64,000 nt of DNA from Clostridioides mangenotii TR (GTDB lineage Bacteria > Bacillota > Clostridia > Peptostreptococcales > Peptostreptococcaceae), in contig NZ_AXUS01000013.1 in assembly GCF_000498755.1 (NCBI RefSeq), positions 25,955 to 89,954 on the forward strand, given 5' to 3'. The notes beneath the pieces were generated by a model. That model had not been told where the DNA came from. It did not search any database and saw only the letters and a program-made list of their open reading frames with translations. A program made the translations under genes and the position numbers. This document shows positions 1-8,443 of the stretch, piece by piece (position 1 is the first letter of the stretch; each line of letters begins with the position of its first letter).

Positions 1-2
1 AA

Positions 3-356
3 AAGACTTCTATAGAGATAGAAATGATGCTCGATTTTAATAAAGACTGGGAATTTAGACCTCCAGTTAGTTTAGTAGTATCTGATACCGGTGAGGGGGT
101 AGAAGAGGCCTATGAAAACATACAAAAACACAGAAAATTTCTTGAAGAAAATGGCAGACTAAGTCTCAAAAGACTTGCACGCAATAAACTTGAGGTTAAA
201 GAGTTAGTGCAGAGAAAAGTGGACGCTCTTGTAAAGGATTTACAGCACAGTGAAGAAATAGAGAAGCTACTTTCTAAGACTGTGACCAAGGAGATAGATC
301 CTTACTCAATAAGCAATATAGTATTTGAAAAGATAACAAACAAACAAAGATTATAG
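3..356 (+). CDS. meaB: MeaB/ArgK-type G3E GTPase, C-terminal part (5' end outside window)
   Basis: The frame is open from base 3 to the stop at 356, so this is the end of a gene that starts to the left of the window. The visible part has the helical tail typical of MeaB/ArgK proteins, the GTPases that protect and reload adenosylcobalamin-dependent methylmalonyl-CoA mutase. The GTP-binding motifs are upstream and cannot be seen. The gene lies 15 bases before methylmalonyl-CoA epimerase and a methylmalonyl-CoA decarboxylase operon, which supports the mutase-chaperone role. The Met at base 24 is internal and should not be taken as the start. The assignment rests on the C-terminal pattern plus context. 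Confidence 0.8.
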   Translation, partial: KTSIEIEMMLDFNKDWEFRPPVSLVVSDTGEGVEEAYENIQKHRKFLEENGRLSLKRLARNKLEVKELVQRKVDALVKDLQHSEEIEKLLSKTVTKEIDPYSISNIVFEKITNKQRL

Positions 357-371
357 TTGGAGGGATAATAA

Positions 372-782
372 ATGAAAATACTAAATTTAGATCATGTAGG
401 TATTGCAGTAAATAGTTTGGAAGAGACACTGAAGTTTTACGAAGAAGTACTTGGGTTGAAGTGTGTAGGAGAAGAAGTAGTAGAAGATCAACAAGTTAAA
501 GTTGCATTTTTACCTGTTGGAGATACTGAACTTGAATTTTTAGAATCTACCACTGAAGATGGGCCTATAGCAAAGTTTATAGCTAAAAATTCAAATCGAG
601 GTGGAATTCAGCATGTTGCACTTAGAGTCGAAAATATAGAAGAAGCAATAGCAGAAGTAAAAGCAAATGGTTATAGAATGATAGATGAAACACCTAGATA
701 TGGAGCTGGAAATGCAAAGATAGCATTTTGTCATCCAAAAGGAACTGATGGAGTACTTTTAGAGCTAAGTGAAAGAGAATAA
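372..782 (+). CDS. mce: Methylmalonyl-CoA epimerase
   Basis: This 136-residue protein belongs to the VOC (glyoxalase fold) superfamily and should interconvert (S)- and (R)-methylmalonyl-CoA. Two beta-alpha-beta-beta-beta modules can be followed. Likely metal ligands are His8 in LDHVGIAV, His81 in GIQHVALRV and Glu131 in LLELSE near the C-terminus. The length fits the family. An SD-like GGAGGG lies just before the ATG. It sits between meaB and the decarboxylase genes in a tight same-strand run, so it probably feeds the succinyl-CoA/propionyl-CoA route. Confidence 0.92.
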   Translation: MKILNLDHVGIAVNSLEETLKFYEEVLGLKCVGEEVVEDQQVKVAFLPVGDTELEFLESTTEDGPIAKFIAKNSNRGGIQHVALRVENIEEAIAEVKANGYRMIDETPRYGAGNAKIAFCHPKGTDGVLLELSERE

Positions 783-808
783 AAAATTAATATCCTGGAG
801 GTGGTTTT

Positions 809-2359
809 ATGTTGTCTAAAGAAAAGTTAGATTTGCTTCAAAAAAATAGAAGTAATATTGAGCTAGGTGGAGGACAAAAAAGAATAGATAAACAGCATTC
901 ATCAGGTAAACTTACTGCAAGAGAAAGAATAAATAAACTATTTGATGAAAATACTTTTGTCGAGTTAGAGGCATTCGTAAAACATAGATGTTCTAACTTT
1001 GGGATGGAAAAACAAGATATACCTGGAGAAGGTGTTGTATGTGGATACGGAAAGATTGATGGAAGACTTGTTTGCGCTTTTGCACAGGATTTTACAGTTC
1101 TCGGAGGATCTTTAGGTGAAATGCACGCCAAAAAAATTGCTAAAGTAATGGACCTTTCACTAAAATTAGGAGCTCCGGTTGTAGGTTTAAATGATTCAGG
1201 TGGAGCGAGAATTCAAGAAGGTGTAGATGCACTTGCCGGATACGGAGAGATTTTTTATAAAAATACCCTAGCATCTGGAGTTGTTCCACAAATATCTGCA
1301 ATCATGGGACCTTGTGCTGGTGGAGCAGTTTATTCACCTGCACTTACAGATTTTGTATATGTAGTTGATCAGACTAGTCAGATGTTTATAACAGGACCAC
1401 AAGTTATAAAAACAGTAACGGGTGAAGAAGTAACAGCGGAAGAATTGGGAGGAGCATATACTCATAACACAACATCAGGCGTTGCACACTTCTTGGCTTC
1501 AGACGATGAAGATTGCATTGAGCAGATTAGAAGATTACTTAGTTTTTTACCATCAAATAACTCAGAAAAAGCTCCAATAGTTGAATGTCAAGACGACCCA
1601 AATAGAATAAATGAAATACTCGATAGTATTGTTCCGGATGATTCAAACAAACCTTACGATATGAAAAACATAATTTACGAAATAGTAGATGATGGGGATT
1701 TCTATGAAGTACAGTCTTTATTTGCTCAAAATATTGTAACGGGTCTTGCTAGAGTCAATGGAGAAAGTATTGGAATAATAGCTAATCAACCTAATTTTAT
1801 GGCTGGATCTCTTGATATAAACGCCTCAGATAAGAGTTCTAGATTTATAAGGATGTGTGATTCATTTAATATTCCAATAATTAACTTAGTAGATGTCCCA
1901 GGATTTTTACCGGGAACTACACAGGAATACGGTGGAATAATACGACATGGGGCAAAGATGCTCTATGCTTATAGTGAAGCAACAGTTCCTAAAATCACGA
2001 TAATAATCAGAAAAGCTTATGGAGGATCTTATTTAGCCATGTGTTCAAAAGATTTAGGCGCAGATATGGTTTTAGCTTGGCCTACAGCAGAGGTTGCAGT
2101 CATGGGACCGAGTGGGGCAGCCAATATAGTATTTAAAAACGATATAAAAAATGCAGAAGATAAAAATGCAATGATAGAAGAGAAAGTTAAAAAGTATACA
2201 GATGAATTTGCAACTCCATATAAAGCAGCAGAAAGAGGATATATTGATGATGTAATAAGACCTGCATTTACGAGACTTAGACTAGCGGATGCACTAGATG
2301 TATTATCTTCGAAACGTGAAGATAGACCGCCTAAAAAACACGGAAATATACCTTTATAG
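809..2359 (+). CDS. mmdA: Methylmalonyl-CoA decarboxylase carboxyltransferase (alpha) subunit
   Basis: The product has 516 residues with the two crotonase-like carboxyltransferase halves of the acyl-CoA carboxylase beta family. Oxyanion-hole glycines are visible in the N-half (GGARIQEG, GPCAGGAVYSPA) and the C-half (VPGFLPGTTQEYGG, KAYGGSYLAM). In the sodium-pump complex this subunit moves CO2 from methylmalonyl-CoA to biotin on the carrier subunit. A strong SD (CTGGAGGTGG) precedes the ATG. Genes for a gamma-type anchor, a biotin carrier and a beta pump follow directly, which favours decarboxylase over propionyl-CoA carboxylase. No biotin carboxylase gene is present nearby, which agrees. Confidence 0.93.
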   Translation: MLSKEKLDLLQKNRSNIELGGGQKRIDKQHSSGKLTARERINKLFDENTFVELEAFVKHRCSNFGMEKQDIPGEGVVCGYGKIDGRLVCAFAQDFTVLGGSLGEMHAKKIAKVMDLSLKLGAPVVGLNDSGGARIQEGVDALAGYGEIFYKNTLASGVVPQISAIMGPCAGGAVYSPALTDFVYVVDQTSQMFITGPQVIKTVTGEEVTAEELGGAYTHNTTSGVAHFLASDDEDCIEQIRRLLSFLPSNNSEKAPIVECQDDPNRINEILDSIVPDDSNKPYDMKNIIYEIVDDGDFYEVQSLFAQNIVTGLARVNGESIGIIANQPNFMAGSLDINASDKSSRFIRMCDSFNIPIINLVDVPGFLPGTTQEYGGIIRHGAKMLYAYSEATVPKITIIIRKAYGGSYLAMCSKDLGADMVLAWPTAEVAVMGPSGAANIVFKNDIKNAEDKNAMIEEKVKKYTDEFATPYKAAERGYIDDVIRPAFTRLRLADALDVLSSKREDRPPKKHGNIPL

Positions 2360-2372
2360 GAGGTGGTAAACT

Positions 2373-2756
2373 ATGGATTTACGTCAATTACTTGAAGCGT
2401 TAAAAGATCCCTCAGCTTCTGTAAGTGTTGGAGAAAAGCTGCTTGCTGGTATTAGTGTAGCGATAATTTCCATGATTGTAGTATTTATTGTATTGGTTTT
2501 AATTTCTGGAATAATAAGCTTACTGCAAAGGGAGACCAAAAAAACTAAAAATTTAAATAAAGAAGTAGAAAGAATCTCAGGTGAAAACTCTGAAAATAAT
2601 GAGCTTGATGATATAGGTGAGTTAGTTGCAGTAATAACTGCCGCTATATCAGCTCAAACAGGTAAAAATGCCGACAATATAGTAGTTAAAAAAGTAATTA
2701 GAAGTAATAACTACAAATCTAGTTGGGAAAACATGAAAAACAGTATTAATCGATAG
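2373..2756 (+). CDS. OadG-type small membrane subunit of sodium-pumping decarboxylase
   Basis: This 127-residue protein has one strong transmembrane helix at about residues 25-50, followed by a polar, charged cytoplasmic tail. That is the layout of gamma/delta subunits (OadG, MmdD) that hold the carboxyltransferase on the membrane pump. The tail contains a conserved-looking segment ELVAVITAAISAQTG, which resembles the helical part found in clostridial members. The gene begins 13 bases after mmdA behind a good SD (AGGAGGTGG), so translation is probably coupled. It could be named mmdD, but the family is poorly conserved in sequence. Confidence 0.82.
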   Translation: MDLRQLLEALKDPSASVSVGEKLLAGISVAIISMIVVFIVLVLISGIISLLQRETKKTKNLNKEVERISGENSENNELDDIGELVAVITAAISAQTGKNADNIVVKKVIRSNNYKSSWENMKNSINR

Positions 2757-2776
2757 AGAATAGGGGGAGATAAATA

Positions 2777-3169
2777 ATGATAAAAAAATACAATATAACA
2801 GTTAATGGAAATATCTATGAAGTTGAAGTAGAAGAAATTGGATCAGAAGGGGTGCAAGTATCTAGAGCTCAAGTATCTCAAACAAATATGTCAAAACCAA
2901 CATCAAAACCGACAAATAATACAGCTTCAAAGCCAAACACGGCACCAGTTGGTGGATCAGGAACTATAAGCGCACCAATGCCTGGTACCATAAATGATGT
3001 TAAAGTAAAAGTTGGAGATAGTGTAAAAAAAGGTCAGGTATTATTGGTACTTGAAGCTATGAAGATGGAAAATGAAATAATGGCAAATACAGATGGAAAT
3101 ATCACAACGGTAAACGTATCAAAAGGAGCTTCAGTGAGTGTTGGAGACACTTTAATAACTATAGGATAG
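2777..3169 (+). CDS. mmdC: Biotin carrier subunit of methylmalonyl-CoA decarboxylase
   Basis: This 130-residue biotinyl-lipoyl domain protein has the biotinylation motif EAMKMEN, with Lys96 as the attachment site. An N-terminal segment (about residues 1-30) leads into a Pro/Thr/Ser/Asn-rich flexible linker (about 35-62). The carrier fold follows from about residue 63 and includes APMPGTI and a [10 protein letters not shown] hairpin. It shuttles carboxybiotin between the carboxyltransferase (MmdA) and the membrane pump (MmdB). It lies between the gamma-type and beta subunit genes with short spacers, consistent with one operon. Confidence 0.95.
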   Translation: MIKKYNITVNGNIYEVEVEEIGSEGVQVSRAQVSQTNMSKPTSKPTNNTASKPNTAPVGGSGTISAPMPGTINDVKVKVGDSVKKGQVLLVLEAMKMENEIMANTDGNITTVNVSKGASVSVGDTLITIG

Positions 3170-3194
3170 AAATTTAAAAAAGGAGGACTTACCC

Positions 3195-4382
3195 ATGGTA
3201 GAGGTTATAACGAATTTTATTCAATCAATGGGTATTGTTAATATGGACTGGAGACAGTTAGCGATGATATTAGTTGCATGTCTTCTGTTATATCTAGCAA
3301 TAAGTAAAGGTTTTGAACCATTGTTACTAGTACCTATAGCTTTTGGTATGTTGCTTTCAAACCTTCCCCTTTCAGGAGTAATGAACGGGGCAGTTTCAAT
3401 AATCGAGCCTATAGGATCGACCGTAAATAATACACTAGAGGCTAATGTTACAACAAAAACAGCAGGAGGATTATTACATTATCTATTTTTAGGTGATGAA
3501 TTAGGAATTTTCCCACCGTTAATATTTTTAGGGGTTGGCGCCATGACTGATTTTGGTCCATTGATATCTAACCCCAAAAACATACTTCTTGGAGCTGCTG
3601 CTCAGTTTGGAATATTCTTTACTTTTATAGGGGCATTACTTCTTGGATTTACTGGTCCGGAGGCAGCTTCAACAGGTATAATAGGAGGGGCTGATGGCCC
3701 AACAGCAATTTATTTAACTACAAAATTAGCACCACATTTACTTGCTCCAATTGCAGTTGCTGCGTACTCATACATGGCTCTTGTACCTATAATTCAACCG
3801 CCAATAATGAGGGCACTTACTAGTAAAGAAGAAAGAAGTATAGTAATGACTCAAAGCAAACCTGTATCTAAAAAAGTAAAAATACTTTTTCCTATAACTG
3901 TTACCATAGTAGTGTCATTGCTGTTGCCAGCAGCGGCTACATTAATAGGTATGCTTATGTTTGGGAACCTGCTTAAAGAGTGTACAGTCACTGATAGACT
4001 TTCAGATACAGCTACGAATGCACTTATGAATATAGTTACTATATTTTTAGGGTTATCAGTTGGAGCTTCTGCAAAAGCTGAGATATTTCTAAGTGCTCAG
4101 ACTTTAAAAATATTTGTGCTAGGAGTTATAGCTTTTGGTATAGGAACGGCAGCAGGTGTTATCTGTGCAAAGATTATGAACAAATTTACTAAAGAAAAAA
4201 TTAATCCACTAATAGGGGCAGCTGGAGTTTCTGCAGTTCCTATGGCGGCAAGAGTTGCACATAAGGAAGCTCAAAAAGAAGATCCTAGTAATTTTATTCT
4301 TATGCATGCTATGGGACCTAATGTAGCGGGAGTTATAGGTTCTGCTGTAGCAGCGGGGATATTGCTTAGTTTATTTTCGTAA
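3195..4382 (+). CDS. mmdB: Sodium-translocating decarboxylase beta subunit
   Basis: This 395-residue polytopic membrane protein belongs to the OadB/MmdB/GcdB family. It decarboxylates carboxybiotin and drives Na+ out of the cell. The conserved loop [10 protein letters not shown] carries the key Asp at about residue 167. The later family signatures [20 protein letters not shown] and [15 protein letters not shown] are also present. It is the last gene of the meaB-mce-mmdA-mmdD-mmdC-mmdB run. A palindromic hairpin starts 43 bases after the stop and may end the operon. Confidence 0.95.
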   Translation: MVEVITNFIQSMGIVNMDWRQLAMILVACLLLYLAISKGFEPLLLVPIAFGMLLSNLPLSGVMNGAVSIIEPIGSTVNNTLEANVTTKTAGGLLHYLFLGDELGIFPPLIFLGVGAMTDFGPLISNPKNILLGAAAQFGIFFTFIGALLLGFTGPEAASTGIIGGADGPTAIYLTTKLAPHLLAPIAVAAYSYMALVPIIQPPIMRALTSKEERSIVMTQSKPVSKKVKILFPITVTIVVSLLLPAAATLIGMLMFGNLLKECTVTDRLSDTATNALMNIVTIFLGLSVGASAKAEIFLSAQTLKIFVLGVIAFGIGTAAGVICAKIMNKFTKEKINPLIGAAGVSAVPMAARVAHKEAQKEDPSNFILMHAMGPNVAGVIGSAVAAGILLSLFS

Positions 4383-4424
4383 ATGAGAATTTAAGGTATG
4401 TGTAATAAATGAAAATAAAATTGC

Positions 4425-4495
4425 TATAAAATAAGATATCCGACTACCACAGCTTGATCTAAAGGCTGTAATTGTAGTCGGGTATCTTATTTTAT
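4425..4495 (+). repeat. Palindromic hairpin element, copy 1 (also a likely terminator)
   Basis: Two 22-base arms (4425-4446 and 4474-4495) pair almost perfectly, with one G-T pair, around an asymmetric centre containing an inner acagc/gctgt stem. The central ~41 bases (about 4440-4480) are, apart from two small differences, the reverse complement of the centre of another hairpin at 26461-26543. The outer stems of the two copies differ in sequence but each pairs with itself. It lies at the 3' end of the mmd operon. Confidence 0.8.
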
Positions 4496-4757
4496 GCCAA
4501 CTTCCGTTTTCTTTATTATAATTATTTTAAATTTTCAGTTGGAAGTATGGGAAAAAAGTCATATGCTTGTTTACTGCCATGCATTGGAGTTAAGATATAT
4601 TTTATTCTTGTATGTTCGATATAACTCATATTTAATTTATAATTTATTTTTGGTGTAATTAGAATGATATAATATCTTTATATACATATAATAATGTACA
4701 AGTTGTAAATATAAATACTTGTTCTTAAATAGTAATTAGATTTTAAATACTTACTTC
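4496..4757 (+). promoter_or_regulatory. AT-rich spacer with a likely extended -10 promoter for the deaminase gene
   Basis: No gene is visible in this stretch. A TGATATAAT extended -10 element (TATAAT at 4668-4673) points toward the adenosine deaminase gene about 100 bases downstream. No good -35 hexamer is present at the usual spacing, so the assignment is tentative. Confidence 0.4.
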
Positions 4758-4769
4758 ATGGAGGTTAAT

Positions 4770-5765
4770 ATGATTGAAAATATGCCAAAGATAGATCTAC
4801 ATTGCCATTTGGATGGAAGTTTAAGAGCGGAAACTGTTTTAGAGATTGTTTCTGGTGAAAATCTTTTTAGTAAATTGAGCTTGACGAATATTGAAAAGGT
4901 TAAAAATGCAATTGTCGCTCCAAAGGATAGTGAGTCGCTTCTTGATTATTTGAAAAGCTTTGATTTGCCTGTTGGTATAATGCAGACACGGGAAAGTTTG
5001 GAGAGAGTGTCTTTTGAACTTATGGAGGATGCTTTTAAAGAAAATATTAAATACATTGAGGTTAGATTCGCTCCTCTATTACATATAAAAGAGGGATTGA
5101 GTGTACGGGATGTAATTGAGAGTGTGCTACTGGGTATTCATAAGGCTGAGGAATTATATGATATAAAAGGAAATTTAATTCTTGGCTGCATGAGGAATAT
5201 GAGCGAGGAAGATGCTGTACTAGTTATAGAAGAAGGTAAGCGTTTTTTAGGATCTGGTGTTGTTGCTGTTGATCTGTGCGGTCCAGAAGAAGAAGGATTT
5301 TGTTTGAAGTATAAAAAAGCTTTTGCGATAGCCAAAGAATATGGTTATAGAATTACTGTCCATGCTGGAGAGGCAGCTTCTGGTGGTAATGTATTTGATG
5401 CTGTGACGGAATTGGGTGCGGAGAGAATAGGGCATGGCGTGAGAACTAATGATAGTAAAGAGATTTATGAACTTGTAAAAAGCAATAATATAACTTTAGA
5501 AATGTGCCCTACAAGTAATATTCAGACTAAGGCTGTGAAATCATTTGAAGAACATCCTTTTTACGATTTTTATAAGGATGATTTGAGGGTTACGATTAAT
5601 ACTGATAATAGAACTGTTTCAGATGTGACTTTGTCATCAGAAATAGATTTTGTGTTAAGTTACTATAATATGACTGTGGAAGATTACTACTGTATGTATA
5701 AATATGCAGTAGAGGCAAGTTTTACTGAAGAAGATACCAAAAGATGGCTTTTGAGTTTTATATAA
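4770..5765 (+). CDS. add: Adenosine deaminase family protein
   Basis: The family deaminates adenosine (or adenine, or related nucleosides) to inosine with a catalytic metal. Visible motifs are the metal-binding HCHLDGS (His11, His13), then VHAGEA, RIGHGVRT, EMCPTSN and TINTDNRTVS. The last motif has NTDN where classical enzymes have NTDD, a variant known from Firmicutes members. I chose ATG 4770 because an earlier in-frame ATG at 4758 overlaps the SD (GGAGG at 4760-4764), which is correctly spaced for 4770. That gives 331 residues, normal for the family. It appears to be a single-gene unit. The exact substrate is not certain. Confidence 0.88.
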   Translation: MIENMPKIDLHCHLDGSLRAETVLEIVSGENLFSKLSLTNIEKVKNAIVAPKDSESLLDYLKSFDLPVGIMQTRESLERVSFELMEDAFKENIKYIEVRFAPLLHIKEGLSVRDVIESVLLGIHKAEELYDIKGNLILGCMRNMSEEDAVLVIEEGKRFLGSGVVAVDLCGPEEEGFCLKYKKAFAIAKEYGYRITVHAGEAASGGNVFDAVTELGAERIGHGVRTNDSKEIYELVKSNNITLEMCPTSNIQTKAVKSFEEHPFYDFYKDDLRVTINTDNRTVSDVTLSSEIDFVLSYYNMTVEDYYCMYKYAVEASFTEEDTKRWLLSFI

Positions 5766-5943
5766 ATTCAGTGTCGAGCACTATATATATTGACTATAAA
5801 TGAGGTGCCATATATAGATAAAAACAATCATAGCACTTGCAAAAAACGTGGTAAAATCTAGAATAGAGGAAAAAATATTATCTATTTGTAATATTTTAGA
5901 AAATAATATAAAAATTAGTCAAAATAAATAGGGGGAATTTTCG

Positions 5944-7095
5944 ATGTCAAATTTACCAGAGCAATTTGATAGTTTTAATGATGCTAGACAAAAAGGTTTT
6001 TTAAGTGCTAAAGAGTTAAAAGATAGTGGGAAAAAATTAGTGGGTACTTTCTGTACTTTTACTCCTGTTGAGATACCTATGGCAGCTGGAGCTGTTACAG
6101 TAGGTGTATGTGGTGTAAGTGAAGAATCTATACCAGCGGCAGAAAAAGTACTTCCAAGAAATCTATGTCCACTTATTAAATCAAGTTATGGACATGCAAT
6201 AACTGATACTTGCCCATATTTCTATTTCGCAGACCTGCTAATAGGAGAAACTACTTGCGATGGTAAGAAAAAAATGTACGAAGAACTTGCCAAAGAAAAA
6301 AATATGCACGTAATGCACCTTCCAAATACAGTAAAAGGTGAACTTAGCTACAAACTTTGGAAAGATGAAATAATAAAATTGAAAGAAGAAACAGAGAAAT
6401 CATTAGGAGTTACAATAACTGAAGATGATATTAGAGCTGCTATAAAAGATAAAAACGAAGAGAGACGACTTTTAAAAGAGTTCTATGAATTAGGAAAATC
6501 TGAGCCTTCTATGCTAACAGGGATGGAGCTACACAATGTTCTTTATCAATCTGGATTTAAATTTGATAGAGATGAACTAAAAAAATCTGTTAGGAAAGTA
6601 ATCGATGATACTAAGGAAAGATATGAAAAAGGCGAAGGTCCTGTTAAAAAGGATAGTCCAAGGATATTAATAACTGGATCTCCTATAGGAGGAATAAGCC
6701 ATAAGATAATACAGACTCTTGAAGATGCAGGTGCATCAGTTGTAGCTTTAGAGCTTTGTCAAGCTATAAGATCTACTGACAGACTGGTAGATGAAGATAT
6801 GGACGATGTTTACGATGCCTTAACTCAAAAATATATTAAAATAGGATGTTCATGTATGATGGACAACGATAACAGATTTAAACTACTTGATAGACTTATA
6901 GACGAGTACAAAATTGATGGAGTAATAGATGTTGTACTTCAAGCATGTCATACTTTTAACATAGAGTCTTATAGAGTAAAAGAGTTTGTTACTAAAGAAA
7001 AACATAAAGCTTTTATGGGTATAGAAACAGACTACTCAAAATCTGATACTGAACAATTAAAAACAAGATTTGAAGCATTTGTAGAGATGTTATAA
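5944..7095 (+). CDS. Double-cubane-cluster-type reductase (YjiM-like, 2-hydroxyacyl-CoA dehydratase D superfamily)
   Basis: This 383-residue soluble protein matches the HgdB/FldC superfamily in the YjiM-like branch, now linked to double-cubane [8Fe-9S] proteins that reduce small molecules at very low potential using ATP. Candidate cluster cysteines are spread across both halves: the N-terminal half has NLCPLIKSSYGHA, TDTCPYFYFADL and ETTCDGKK, and the C-terminal half has ELCQAIRST, GCSCMMDND and VLQACHTFN. Length and Cys pattern resemble E. coli YjiM. The partner activase starts 22 bases after the stop. The single subunit plus a single activase argues against a classical two-subunit acyl-CoA dehydratase. 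The physiological substrate is unknown. Confidence 0.85.
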   Translation: MSNLPEQFDSFNDARQKGFLSAKELKDSGKKLVGTFCTFTPVEIPMAAGAVTVGVCGVSEESIPAAEKVLPRNLCPLIKSSYGHAITDTCPYFYFADLLIGETTCDGKKKMYEELAKEKNMHVMHLPNTVKGELSYKLWKDEIIKLKEETEKSLGVTITEDDIRAAIKDKNEERRLLKEFYELGKSEPSMLTGMELHNVLYQSGFKFDRDELKKSVRKVIDDTKERYEKGEGPVKKDSPRILITGSPIGGISHKIIQTLEDAGASVVALELCQAIRSTDRLVDEDMDDVYDALTQKYIKIGCSCMMDNDNRFKLLDRLIDEYKIDGVIDVVLQACHTFNIESYRVKEFVTKEKHKAFMGIETDYSKSDTEQLKTRFEAFVEML

Positions 7096-7117
7096 GAAAA
7101 TGCTATTAGGAGGATGT

Positions 7118-7873
7118 ATGTATAGTATAGGTGTTGACTCAGGATCTGTCGCAACAAAGGGTGTTTTATTCGATGGTGAAAAAATAGTTAAAAAAGTAAT
7201 ACTTCCAACAGGATGGAGCCCTAAAACTACATCTGAACAAGTTTATAATTTATTATCAGAGGGAATTCCAAAAGATCAAATCTTAAAGACAGTCGGTACA
7301 GGATACGGAAGAGGCGTAATGGATTTCGCTGATAAAAAGGTTACGGAAATAACTTGTCATACAAGGGGAATATTTTTTCTAAATGAAAACATTAGAACAA
7401 TTCTCGATGTAGGCGGTCAAGATAGCAAGGTTATAAATTTAGATAATGCAGGAAATGTATTCAATTTTATAATGAACGATAAATGTGCTGCTGGAACTGG
7501 TAGATTTTTAGAAATAACTTCTAATTTATTAGGAAGTGATATAGCAAATATAGATAAACTGGCAAGTGGAAATGAGCCAGTTAATATATCAAGTATGTGT
7601 ACTGTATTTGCAGAATCAGAAATAGTAAGTTTGCTCGCTCAAGATGTCGGTAAAGAAAATATAGCCGCTGGAATACTTAAATCAATAGCAAATAAATCTG
7701 TTTCAATGTTGTCTAGAACTGAAATAGTAGATGAAATTGCTTTTACAGGAGGCCTAGCTAAAAGCAATGTTTTAGTAGGTATGATTGAAGAATTACTCGG
7801 CAAGAAGATATTTGTTGCAGAGGATACGCAGATAATAGGCGCACTAGGTGCTGCTGTAATCGGATATAAGTAA
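7118..7873 (+). CDS. ATP-dependent activase of the double-cubane reductase (BadF/HgdC-like, YjiL-like)
   Basis: This is an ASKHA-fold ATPase of the 2-hydroxyacyl-CoA dehydratase activator type, which injects an electron into its partner with ATP hydrolysis. Motifs seen are GVDSGSVATKGVL (phosphate 1), TGYGRGVMDF, DVGGQDSKV, CAAGTGRFLE (first bridging cluster Cys of the homodimer), SSMCTVFAESE (second cluster Cys) and FTGGLAKS. I start it at ATG 7118, behind an SD TAGGAGGA at 7107-7114, giving 251 residues; the ATG at 7100 lies upstream of that SD. It forms an operon with the reductase gene, and a strong terminator follows. Confidence 0.9.
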   Translation: MYSIGVDSGSVATKGVLFDGEKIVKKVILPTGWSPKTTSEQVYNLLSEGIPKDQILKTVGTGYGRGVMDFADKKVTEITCHTRGIFFLNENIRTILDVGGQDSKVINLDNAGNVFNFIMNDKCAAGTGRFLEITSNLLGSDIANIDKLASGNEPVNISSMCTVFAESEIVSLLAQDVGKENIAAGILKSIANKSVSMLSRTEIVDEIAFTGGLAKSNVLVGMIEELLGKKIFVAEDTQIIGALGAAVIGYK

Positions 7874-7943
7874 GGATACATAAAAGTTAGTGATACATAT
7901 AGTAAATATATAAATATAGAATTAGGTATATGTAAAAAATAAC

Positions 7944-7976
7944 AAAAAGTAGCGGAGAAATATTCCGCTACTTTTT
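7944..7976 (+). terminator. Rho-independent terminator after the reductase/activase pair
   Basis: A 13-base perfect stem (aaaaagtagcgga with its complement) closes a short loop and ends in a T run. It lies 70 bases after the activase stop. Confidence 0.9.
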
Positions 7977-8111
7977 GCTGTTTTATTACATATATGTTAG
8001 AATAGTTGTTTATATAAATGAAGGCATTTACTTTTACAACTTATAGGTTATTTAAAGGAATATACTAAATTAAATTATATAAGTTTTTAGGAGGGAGATT
8101 TAAGTACAAAG

Positions 8112-8261
8112 TTGGTTAAGGAAGATTGCATAAACTGTAATTTATGTGTGAATGAGTGTTATCGAGGATGCTTGAAATTTGTAGACAACGAGCATATATT
8201 TAACTGTGAAAAATGTGAAATCTGTTTTAGATTATACATAGCTAACATGAAAATGCAATAA
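8112..8261 (+). CDS. Very small Cys-rich, ferredoxin-like protein (49 aa, unusual start)
   Basis: The reading frame to the TAA at 8259-8261 has eight cysteines at residues 6, 9, 12, 16, 20, 32, 35 and 38, counted from TTG 8112. This gives C-x2-C-x2-C-x3-C, a lone Cys, then C-x2-C-x2-C. The pattern resembles a miniature two-cluster ferredoxin that lacks the last Cys of its second motif. A strong SD (AGGAGGGA, 8089-8096) lies upstream. The codon at the ideal spacing (8100) is TTA, not a start, while TTG 8112 is about 16 bases away. The gene may use the distant TTG or may have lost its start. It lies beyond the terminator of the double-cubane operon; a redox link is only a guess. Confidence 0.5.
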   Translation: MVKEDCINCNLCVNECYRGCLKFVDNEHIFNCEKCEICFRLYIANMKMQ

Positions 8262-8443
8262 TTTATCAAAAAGTACTAAGAAAAAGAAAAAGTTTAATTA
8301 CAAATTCTATATAATTTTAAAGGAAAATATAATAAAAAATTACAATTTTGATATTATATAATAAATAGTTGGTATTTTTATTAAAATCTTACAATATCTG
8401 CTATAATTATATTAGCGATTAGAGAAATATTGAGGTGAAAAGT

